Assembly: GCA_963665075.1 (NCBI GenBank)
Contig: OY762063.1
Span: 2,418,001 to 2,482,000, forward strand
From: JAPULR01 sp963665075
GTDB taxonomy: Bacteria > Chloroflexota > Dehalococcoidia > Lucifugimonadales > GCA-2712585
Length of the DNA: 64,000 nucleotides
Direction of reading: 5' to 3'
A program made the position numbers and the translations under genes. Of this stretch, positions 58,273 through 64,000 are shown in pieces (position 1 is the first letter of the stretch; every line of letters starts with the position of its first letter). The notes under the pieces are model-generated. The model was not told the DNA's origin. It ran no database searches and saw only the letters and a program-made list of their open reading frames with translations.

Positions 58273-58364
58273 GTTATCCTGATAAAAGGTGATCGCGCGA
58301 GGTGTGATTACGGTGTAGGCGGGGATTGACTGAAATACGTCATGGGGAGTATGATTGGGTGGCT

Positions 58365-58574
58365 ATGAAGAAGGATGATAGAGTCCCGAAATGGTTTGCC
58401 GACTATGCCGTGCAGAATCAGAAAGAGCACGGGGAGTTGGCCGAAAAGATAGAAAAGTCCAAGGGCGATCTGCGTGACAGTCTGACGTGGCGCATCATTG
58501 GAGCGTCGGTGGCAGTCTTGACGCTGAACATCGCGTTTATGAGCTTGGTTTTGCCCCGGTTGCTGAACGGGTAG
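58365..58574 (+). CDS. Small coiled-coil, single-helix membrane protein
   Basis: 69 residues: KKDDRVPKWFADYAVQNQKEHGELAEKIEKSKGDL is charged and helical, followed by one membrane helix (IIGASVAVLTLNIAFMSLVLPRLL) at the C-terminus. No family recognised. The start could be GTG 58359 (GGGGAG nine bases upstream) or ATG 58365. It lies between the DUF262 nuclease and hicBA. The layout (coil then C-terminal membrane helix) is like that of the minus-strand micro-protein at 58691-58855. Confidence 0.55.
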   Translation: MKKDDRVPKWFADYAVQNQKEHGELAEKIEKSKGDLRDSLTWRIIGASVAVLTLNIAFMSLVLPRLLNG

Positions 58575-58618
58575 GGCGTTGTCAGCCGTTTGAGGGGTTA
58601 ACCATCAATTGATAATTG

Positions 58619-58639
58619 GCCTGCCCACGCGGCGGGCCT
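58619..58639 (+). terminator. Possible terminator hairpin
   Basis: GGCCTGCC with GGCGGGCC (one G-T wobble), five-base loop CACGC, followed by TTCTGCTTT. It lies 45 bases after the stop of the small membrane protein gene, between it and the convergent micro-protein. Confidence 0.5.
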
Positions 58640-58690
58640 TCTGCTTTAAGGGAAGATTGTGGCGGCTGTGGGAGTCCCTCCGGAGGGGAA

Positions 58691-58855
58691 TTAGCCCAAG
58701 AGCCGCATGATGGCGGCTACGGCTCCGAGGCCGAGCAGTTGCATGGCGGCAACCCACTTGATGATGACGGCTTTAGCAGCTTGAAGGTCCGACTTCGTAG
58801 CCAAGTGTGTATAGGCTCCCTCATGCTGGCTAACCCGTTCTTCTACTGTTGACAT
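58691..58855 (-). CDS. 54-residue coiled-coil, single-helix membrane micro-protein
   Basis: ATG 58855 to TAA 58691. The N-terminal half (STVEERVSQHEGAYTHLATKSDLQAAK) is a charged helix and the C-terminal half (IIKWVAAMQLLGLGAVAAIMRLLG) one membrane helix. GGGAAGG lies five bases upstream of the ATG. The pattern resembles XhlA-like or CCDC90/DUF1640-like small proteins, but the match is weak. It converges on the small membrane protein gene, with a hairpin between them. Confidence 0.6.
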   Translation of the reverse strand: MSTVEERVSQHEGAYTHLATKSDLQAAKAVIIKWVAAMQLLGLGAVAAIMRLLG

Positions 58856-58974
58856 AACTGCCTTCCCGTTAGTTCAATCCTACAACTACCTTGAATCGTA
58901 TTCAATTGGCAATTATCATGGGACTTGAACCGCGCAGAGGTCCAACTTCCATCGGAGGTTCTATTTCGTTAGAC

Positions 58975-59298
58975 ATGCTAAAGCAACAATACATAGTGTC
59001 CGTTGAAGTGAATGAATGGCCAATTTCCACTGAGCCGGACAAGTGGATGGCCGAAATTCCGGCTTTGCCCGGTTGCAGGGCTTGGGGTGATACGCCAGAG
59101 GAGGCGTTGGACATCATCTCCGATTTGGCGGTTCACTTCATCAGAGACGGAATCAAAGAAAACACTTTGTCTCCGATGGTAAATCCCGTAGAGCCAGCAA
59201 AATCGAGGGTCGACTATTTTGATTCTCCAATCGCGCTGAAGGAAAACACAGTTAACTGGATATCACCTTCAGTTGCAGAGTTGACGGTTCCTGTTTGA
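58975..59298 (+). CDS. hicB: HicB-family antitoxin
   Basis: About 107 residues. The degraded RNase-H-like HicB core is clear: YIVSVEVNEWPISTEPDKWMAEIPALPGCRAWGDTPEEALDIISDLAVHFI. The C-terminal part is short and without a clear ribbon-helix-helix. The start is uncertain: ATG 58975 is taken; ATG 58918 and a frame open from 58891 also exist, and a GGAGG lies at 58954-58958. Antitoxin first, toxin second, is the less common order for this family but occurs. Confidence 0.85.
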   Translation: MLKQQYIVSVEVNEWPISTEPDKWMAEIPALPGCRAWGDTPEEALDIISDLAVHFIRDGIKENTLSPMVNPVEPAKSRVDYFDSPIALKENTVNWISPSVAELTVPV

Positions 59299-59486
59299 GA
59301 TATAGAGAGTTGGTGCGAGAGCTATCTAGGCAGGGTTGCGAGTTCCATCGTCAGGGAAGAGGCAGTCACGAGATTTGGAAGAATCGAAGGACGGGATCAA
59401 AGACGACCATCCCGAATTGGGGAAGCCGTGATCTCAAGAAAGGTACAATCCGGCAAATTCTGAAAGACCTCGGTGTTGAGATTTGA
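59295..59486 (+). CDS. hicA: HicA-family mRNA interferase toxin
   Basis: 63 residues with the dsRNA-binding-like HicA fold: RELVRELSRQGCEFHRQGRGSHEIWKNRRTGSKTTIPNW, catalytic His in GSHEIW (residue 25), and DLKKGTIRQILKDLGV. TTG 59295 overlaps the hicB stop. It cleaves mRNA when free of HicB. The pair closes the accessory segment before uvrA, which converges on it. Confidence 0.92.
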   Translation: MRYRELVRELSRQGCEFHRQGRGSHEIWKNRRTGSKTTIPNWGSRDLKKGTIRQILKDLGVEI

Positions 59487-59528
59487 CCCGGCGATGGTGA
59501 CTTTGGTGAAGACCAGCGACCTCCATCC

Positions 59529-62435
59529 CTAATCTACCGGCGCGGGGGTTTGCTTCCGGGGCGGGGTTAGCGCCGTTTTCAGGTAGTGGCCGGTGTGGGA
59601 GGCGGGGACGGTGGCGATGTATTCGGGGGTGCCTTCGGCGACCACCTGGCCGCCCTTGTCGGCGGGGCCGGGGCCCATGTCGATTATCCAGTCGGCGTTC
59701 TTGATCATGTCCAGGTGGTGCTCGATGAGGATAATCGAGTTGCCCGCGTCCACCAGGCGGTGCAGCACGTTCAGCAGGGCGGCGCAGTCGGAGAAGGAGA
59801 GGCCCGTGGTCGGCTCGTCTAATAGATAGAGAGTCTTGCCGGTGGCCCGCTTGGATAGCTCCGTGGATAGCTTCACCCGCTGGGCTTCGCCGCCGGAAAG
59901 CGTGGTCGCCGGCTGGCCCAATCGGATGTAGCCCAAACCCACGTCGCGCATGGTTTGCAGCTTGTTGCGAATCTTGGGGATGTTCTGGAAGAACTCCAAC
60001 GCGGTGTAGACCGTCATCCCCAGCACGTCGGCGATGCTCTTGTCCCTGTAGCGAATCTCCAGCGCCTCGCGGTTGTAGCGGCGTCCCTTGCACACCTCGC
60101 AGGGGACGGTCACGTCGGGCAGGAACTGCATCTCCACGTGGGTGTAACCCTCGCCCTTGCAGGCCTCGCATCGCCCGCCCTTCACGTTGAAGGAGAAGCG
60201 GCCCGGCTTGTAGCCGCGGGCCTTGGATTCGGGCAGGCTGGCGAACAGGTCGCGGATGGGGGTGAACGTCCCCGTATAGGTGGCGGGATTGCTGCGGGGG
60301 GTGCGTCCGATGGGCGACTGGTCGATGTTAATCACCTTGTCGAGGAGGTCTATGCCGATGACGTTGTCGTGCTTGCCGGGGCGGTCCTTGGCGCGGCTGA
60401 TGGCCTGGGCGAGGCGCTTGTAGAGGATTTCGTAGACGAGGGTGCTCTTGCCGGAGCCGGAGACGCCGGTGACGCAGACGAGGCGGCCCAGGGGGAACTT
60501 GACGCCAACATTCTTGAGGTTGTTTTCGCGGGCGCCTTTGACTTCGATGGACGCGCCGTTGCCGTCCCGTCGAGCATCGGGGACGGGGATGGTTTTGCGA
60601 CCGCTGAGGTAGAGACCGGTCAGGGACTTTTCGGATGCCATGACGTCGTCGATGGTGCCTGTGACGACGACCTGTCCGCCGTGCTCGCCGGCGCCTGGGC
60701 CGAGGTCTACGATGTGGTTGGCGGCGCGCATGACTGCTTCGTCGTGCTCGACGACGATGACGGTGTTGCCCAGGTCGCGCAGGTGGTTGAGGGTGCCGAT
60801 GAGGCGGTTGTCGTCGAAGGGGTGGAGGCCGATGGTGGGTTCGTCGCAGACGTAGAGGACGCCCGTGAGGCCGGAGCCTATCTGGGTGGCGAGGCGGATG
60901 CGTTGGGCCTCGCCGCCGGAGAGGGTTCGCGCGGAGCGGTTCAGGGTCAGGTAGCCGAGGCCGATGTCTTCGAGGAATTGGAGGCGGGAGAATATCTCCT
61001 TCAGGATGGGCTGGGCGATGGCCTTCTCGCGAACCGAAAGGGGGAGGACCGCGCCGTTGGTGGAACTCTCCGACGCAAGGGCGTTTGCCCATTGGAGGGC
61101 CTGGGTGACGGGCAGGGCGCAAACGTCCATGATTCCGCGTCCGTCCACCTTCACGGAAAGAGCCTCAGGACGTAGGCGTCGGCCTTTGCAGGACTGGCAG
61201 GCGCGGGCTGCCATGTATCGCTCGATTTCGCGTCGGATGTAGTCGGAATCCGTGTCGCGGAAGCGGCGTTCCAGATTGGGGATGACGCCTTCGAAGTTGG
61301 TCTTCCAGCTGTAGACGCGGCCCCGCTGGGTTCTGTGCTTGATGGTGACGGTATCGCCCCGGCTGCCGTAGAGAATCAGGTCAATGGCATCCTTGGACAG
61401 CTTGCGGATGGGCGTGCCGGTGGAGAAGCCGTAGTTGCGGGCCATCGACTCCAGCATGCTGCCGTACCAAGGGCTGGAGGAACCGGCCCGCGACCAGGGG
61501 AGGACGCCGCCTTCCCGCAGGGAGAGTTCCTTGTTGGAAAGCACCAGTTCCGGGTCCACTTCCAGCTTGAAGCCGAGGCCGGTGCAGGCGGAGCAGGCGC
61601 CGTGGGGGCTGTTGAAGCTGAAGGTGCGGGGTTCGATTTCGGGGAGGCCGGTGCCGCAGCTTACGCAGGCGAATTGCTCGGAGAATTCGAGTTCTTCTCC
61701 GCCTTCGATGGCAATCTGCACCACGCCGCCGCCTTCGCGGAGGGCCGTCTCGACGGAGTCGGTGACGCGGACGAGTTCCAGGTGTTCGTCGATGATGAGA
61801 CGGTCGACGGCAAGCTCAATGTAGTGCCAGTATCGCTTGTCCAGGTTAAGCTGCTCCGCGTCCTCGACGCGCATCACGTCGCCGTTGACGCGGACGCGGG
61901 CGAATCCCTGCTTGCGGGCTTCGCTGAACACCTCCTTATGCTCGCCTTTGCGACGCCGCACCTTGGGGGCCAACACCATGATGCGCGCGCCTTTGGGAAG
62001 GCTGAGGATGGAATCCACAATCTGCTGGACGGTCTGGCGGGCGACGGGCTGGCCGCAGCCGGGGCAGTGGGGACGTCCGGCGCGGGCGAAGAGGAGGCGG
62101 AGGTAGTCGTAGATTTCGGTGACGGTGCCGACGGTGGAGCGGGGGTTGTGGGACACGCCCTTCTGGTCGATGGAGATGGCGGGGGAAAGGCCCTCGATGT
62201 ACTCCACCTCCGGCTTGTCCATCCGCCCCAGAAACTGGCGGGCGTAGGCGGATAGAGACTCGACGTAGCGGCGCTGTCCTTCGGCGTAGATGGTGTCGAA
62301 GGCCAGGGAGCTTTTGCCGGAGCCGGAAACGCCGGTGATGACCACGAGCTTGTCGCGGGGGATGGTCACGCTGACGTTCTTGAGGTTGTGCTGGGTCGCG
62401 CCCCTGATGACGATGTTTTCCTGCGGCATCTGCAC
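59529..62435 (-). CDS. uvrA: Excinuclease ABC subunit A
   Basis: 968 residues, full length. It recognises damaged DNA with UvrB. Two ABC ATPase halves: Walker A GVSGSGKSSLAFDTIYAEGQ near 35 and GVSGSGKSTLVYEILY near 655, and signature LSGGEAQR near 505 and 845. Zinc modules: CPGCGQPV near 118, CVSCG...CSACTGLG near 275 and CEACKGEGYTHVEMQF...CEVCKGRRY near 760. The UvrB-binding region is also present. ATG 62435 follows GGGAAAGGTGCAG. It stands alone and is divergent from the small gene at 62559. Confidence 0.98.
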   Translation of the reverse strand: MQMPQENIVIRGATQHNLKNVSVTIPRDKLVVITGVSGSGKSSLAFDTIYAEGQRRYVESLSAYARQFLGRMDKPEVEYIEGLSPAISIDQKGVSHNPRSTVGTVTEIYDYLRLLFARAGRPHCPGCGQPVARQTVQQIVDSILSLPKGARIMVLAPKVRRRKGEHKEVFSEARKQGFARVRVNGDVMRVEDAEQLNLDKRYWHYIELAVDRLIIDEHLELVRVTDSVETALREGGGVVQIAIEGGEELEFSEQFACVSCGTGLPEIEPRTFSFNSPHGACSACTGLGFKLEVDPELVLSNKELSLREGGVLPWSRAGSSSPWYGSMLESMARNYGFSTGTPIRKLSKDAIDLILYGSRGDTVTIKHRTQRGRVYSWKTNFEGVIPNLERRFRDTDSDYIRREIERYMAARACQSCKGRRLRPEALSVKVDGRGIMDVCALPVTQALQWANALASESSTNGAVLPLSVREKAIAQPILKEIFSRLQFLEDIGLGYLTLNRSARTLSGGEAQRIRLATQIGSGLTGVLYVCDEPTIGLHPFDDNRLIGTLNHLRDLGNTVIVVEHDEAVMRAANHIVDLGPGAGEHGGQVVVTGTIDDVMASEKSLTGLYLSGRKTIPVPDARRDGNGASIEVKGARENNLKNVGVKFPLGRLVCVTGVSGSGKSTLVYEILYKRLAQAISRAKDRPGKHDNVIGIDLLDKVINIDQSPIGRTPRSNPATYTGTFTPIRDLFASLPESKARGYKPGRFSFNVKGGRCEACKGEGYTHVEMQFLPDVTVPCEVCKGRRYNREALEIRYRDKSIADVLGMTVYTALEFFQNIPKIRNKLQTMRDVGLGYIRLGQPATTLSGGEAQRVKLSTELSKRATGKTLYLLDEPTTGLSFSDCAALLNVLHRLVDAGNSIILIEHHLDMIKNADWIIDMGPGPADKGGQVVAEGTPEYIATVPASHTGHYLKTALTPPRKQTPAPVD

Positions 62436-62458
62436 CTTTCCCGGATGTGGTCAACCCC

Positions 62459-62467
62459 ATTTTATCA
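62459..62467 (-). promoter_or_regulatory. Extended -10 of uvrA
   Basis: Minus strand TGATAAAAT: TAAAAT (five of six) with extended TGn, 24 bases upstream of the uvrA ATG. No LexA-like box is obvious around it. Confidence 0.5.
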
Positions 62468-62540
62468 CTATGCGGGCGCAAACGGCACCACCCCCTCGCA
62501 CGCCGTCCGTGGCCCGTGGTAGTCATCCCGAAGGCTGATT

Positions 62541-62549
62541 TGCTATAAT
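62541..62549 (+). promoter_or_regulatory. Extended -10 of the small paired genes
   Basis: TGCTATAAT, perfect TATAAT with extended TGn. ATG 62559 begins nine bases after it; GGGGGAA lies between but would be partly inside the expected transcription start, so the message has a very short leader. Confidence 0.65.
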
Positions 62550-62558
62550 GCGGGGGAA

Positions 62559-62942
62559 ATGCCTATTGTTCCCAAAGAAAGGGCGCTGTGGTTCGTCATA
62601 GTATTCGTGTTGCAATTCCTGGGCACGTTGGGGATGGTCATCTACCAGGAAGTCGGGGCCAACGTCTCCGACACCGCCTTGGAAACTGCCATAGCGGTGG
62701 GCGAGGGGCAAGCGCCATTCGTCTTCATAATCGTGGTTACAACGGTAATCATAGTGGAGGGTTCAGCCATGCTGTATGACTGGTACAAGCGGGAAGTAAA
62801 GGAACGGGCTGTCAAGCAAACTTGGGAAGAATCCGATAGGCTCACACAGGAGTGGGAAAATCTCAGTCCAGAAGAACAGAAACGGCAGGGTGTTACGGAA
62901 TACGTGCGCAGCAAGCGGTCAGAATCCGATGAGGAGAAGTAG
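62559..62942 (+). CDS. Small membrane protein, first of paralogous pair
   Basis: 127 residues. Two membrane helices (about 8-28 and 50-72), then a charged helix. The C-terminal motif TWEESDRLTQEWENLSPEEQKRQGVTEYVRSKRSES aligns with the following gene's EEIFRIAREWDSLSLEEKEKRSLPDFFRARWKEL, so the two share a conserved element. No known family. The pair is close (8 bases apart) and probably co-transcribed. Confidence 0.6.
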   Translation: MPIVPKERALWFVIVFVLQFLGTLGMVIYQEVGANVSDTALETAIAVGEGQAPFVFIIVVTTVIIVEGSAMLYDWYKREVKERAVKQTWEESDRLTQEWENLSPEEQKRQGVTEYVRSKRSESDEEK

Positions 62943-62950
62943 GGGCAGCG

Positions 62951-63205
62951 ATGTTTTTCAGGTCGTTCAGGCAGAGGGTGAAGGAGGAGGCTGAGAAGGA
63001 AAGCCGGGAGGAGATTTTTCGCATCGCCAGGGAATGGGACAGTCTTAGCCTGGAGGAGAAGGAGAAGCGGTCGTTACCGGATTTCTTCCGCGCAAGGTGG
63101 AAGGAATTGGATGAAGAACGGGTAGCGCGTCGCAGAGAACGGGGTGGATTTCAGTTTATGTTTTTGCCGTTCGTTGGGGTTGTAAACTGCTCCTGCTGCA
63201 AGTAG
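62951..63205 (+). CDS. Small protein, second of paralogous pair
   Basis: 84 residues: a strongly charged helix (QRVKEEAEKESREEIFRIAREWDSLSLEEKEKR), the shared motif described for the gene in front, and a C-terminal hydrophobic stretch FQFMFLPFVGVVNCSCCK with three Cys. It lacks the membrane helices of its partner. ATG 62951 has GGGGCAG upstream. The stop lies inside a hairpin shared with the convergent EVE gene. Confidence 0.6.
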   Translation: MFFRSFRQRVKEEAEKESREEIFRIAREWDSLSLEEKEKRSLPDFFRARWKELDEERVARRRERGGFQFMFLPFVGVVNCSCCK

Positions 63206-63231
63206 GCCGGTTTTACAGGCGTCCGGCTTAC
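63202..63231. terminator. Hairpin carrying both convergent stop codons
   Basis: GTAGGCCGG (63202-63210) pairs with CCGGCTTAC (63223-63231) with one G-T wobble; loop 12 bases. The left arm contains the TAG of the plus-strand gene and the right arm the TAA (read on the minus strand) of the EVE gene. No T-run, so true termination is uncertain. Confidence 0.45.
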
Positions 63232-63785
63232 CATCCCACGCGGCTGAGGGGGCGGCTCATCGGCCCCCGGTCTTCCAGCTTGCAGCCGGACTCCGGGAGC
63301 GGCCTCAGTCGGGGGGTCGCGGCCTGACGGCGATACCGCCTCCACCGCTTCTGCTTCTTCATCTCCTCCTCAACCATGTTGAAGTCGAATTTGGAGATGA
63401 GGTGAAGGCTGCCCTGGAAGGCCAGGAACCACAATTCCGGCGTCCACCGGCGGGTGAAGTCCATGCGGGGGGCTATCTGATAGGCGTCGATGTACTGGGA
63501 CGGATGCAGCACCACGTCGGGGCGGATGCCCACCCGGTAGGGGAAGTTGCTGCCCCCCTCCACGTTCCACAGGGGCGAGTGGTCGATGTTCAGAGGCTTG
63601 GTTACGGTGGCCGAGGCGGCGAAGTACCTTTCCTGGGCGATGTAGAGGATAACCCGGTCTCCGGGCGCCATGCGCTGCACCTTGCGCCGGTGTTGGGCTA
63701 TCAGCCCCACCATGTCGAATCCTCGTTTCTCGGCAATCTGAAAGTTCGCCGGACTCTTTACCACCATCCAGAAGCTTTTAGGCAT
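63228..63785 (-). CDS. EVE-domain protein
   Basis: 185 residues. SFWMVVKSPANFQIAEKRGFDMVGLIAQHRRKVQRMAPGDRVILYIAQERYFAASATVTKPLNID is the EVE (PUA-like) domain, which binds modified bases in DNA or RNA; the aromatic residues WMVVKSP and the R-M-x-P-G-D turn are typical. The C-terminal 50 residues are basic (EEEMKKQKRWRRYRRQ) and may contact nucleic acid. EVE domains are often parts of modification-dependent restriction; here the domain is stand-alone and no nuclease is adjacent. Confidence 0.85.
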   Translation of the reverse strand: MPKSFWMVVKSPANFQIAEKRGFDMVGLIAQHRRKVQRMAPGDRVILYIAQERYFAASATVTKPLNIDHSPLWNVEGGSNFPYRVGIRPDVVLHPSQYIDAYQIAPRMDFTRRWTPELWFLAFQGSLHLISKFDFNMVEEEMKKQKRWRRYRRQAATPRLRPLPESGCKLEDRGPMSRPLSRVGW

Positions 63786-63911
63786 GACGAATCAAAATCC
63801 CTTTGAAGATTTGCACGAAGTCCCATTATTGCACATCGCCGCCAATTTGTTAAATGCGCGCCCTTGTGCCTTGCGGGATTATGCGCTTACTATTGATGCT
63901 TGGAAATCGAA

Positions 63912-64000
63912 ATGCGCCACTCCAAGGGCGACGGACGGGAACGAAGGGTGAATTCCACCGATCATAAACAACGCTTGGACGACCTGCTGAGGCGGAAAAT
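63912..64000 (+). CDS. Partial reading frame at the window end
   Basis: An open frame with TTG 63900 or ATG 63912 runs off the end. Its start, MRHSKGDGRERRVNSTDHKQ, then RLDDLLRRK, is basic and helical. Nothing can be recognised, and there is no clear ribosome site. A start at GTG 63948 is also possible. Confidence 0.3.
   Translation, partial: MRHSKGDGRERRVNSTDHKQRLDDLLRRK

Noticed and set aside
59955..61175. Plus-strand frame of 406 codons opposite uvrA
   Set aside because: Shadow of uvrA; no motif and no ribosome site.

Overview
The window looks like a chromosomal stretch from an uncultured bacterium of the Chloroflexota, most likely a Dehalococcoidia/SAR202-type lineage. This is inferred from the content: two LLM-class F420-type oxidoreductases, two amidases and an SDR oxidoreductase, an acyl-CoA carboxylase beta chain, siroheme-decarboxylase haem genes, and lipoproteins with Thr/Pro/Ala linkers. 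The DNA is GC-rich with frequent TTG and GTG starts. Almost every gap between genes is filled with short palindromic repeats. No rRNA was found to test the assignment.

Layout. 1-8.5 kb: rpmB, a HEPN-like protein, an acyl-CoA carboxyltransferase, folP-folK, then a minus-strand set (glyS, sbcD, a CopD-like membrane protein, a Trm112-like protein). 8.4-14.7 kb: an accessory segment with lower GC beginning at a tRNA-Met(CAT). It holds an NgoMIV-like restriction-modification pair, two VapBC-type toxin-antitoxin pairs, a double DUF1801 protein, and a STAS/GHKL-ATPase/STAS switch module broken by one amber codon. 15-36 kb: a metabolic and envelope region with an orphan solute-binding lipoprotein, an ankyrin lipoprotein, a striking 11-residue-repeat protein, YihY/BrkB, an alpha/beta hydrolase, two amidases, an SDR, a two-component system, orphan HigA, a YceI lipoprotein, an LLM oxidoreductase and SodC. 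36.4-41.7 kb: the housekeeping operon yacL-ispD-ispF-cysS, then an IS30-family element inserted in a palindromic repeat. 41.7-48.9 kb: a GlcD-like oxidase, tandem MarR regulators, gatB-secG-SAM hydroxide adenosyltransferase, and pcm. 49-54.1 kb: a tightly overlapping haem operon (AhbA-AhbB fusion, precorrin-2 dehydrogenase, hemC, cobA-hemD fusion, hemB). 54.2-59.5 kb: a second low-GC accessory segment with a 22-residue-repeat beta-solenoid protein, a GmrSD-like DUF262/DUF1524 nuclease, two tiny membrane proteins and hicBA. 59.5-64 kb: uvrA, a pair of small paralogous proteins, and an EVE-domain protein.

Repeats. Family A is a hairpin, ATTCCCGC + 4 nt + GCGGGAAT, usually preceded by GATGG and followed by GACG. 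Family B is ACCCTTCGACAGGCTCAGGGT bounded by CGCTC/GAGCG arms. Family C is a GGGGCGACCGG/CCGGTCGCCCC palindrome. Family D is CTTCCCCCGTCAAGGGGGAAG. Family E is CCCTCTCCCAGGATGGGAGAGGG. They occur singly, in mosaics and in tandem arrays. Some lie inside or at the ends of genes, where they add residues and stop codons. The IS30 element sits inside one family A copy.

Many upstream regions carry an extended -10 (TGnTATAAT-like), several only a few bases before the start codon. All functions are from reading protein motifs by eye; no database search was run.
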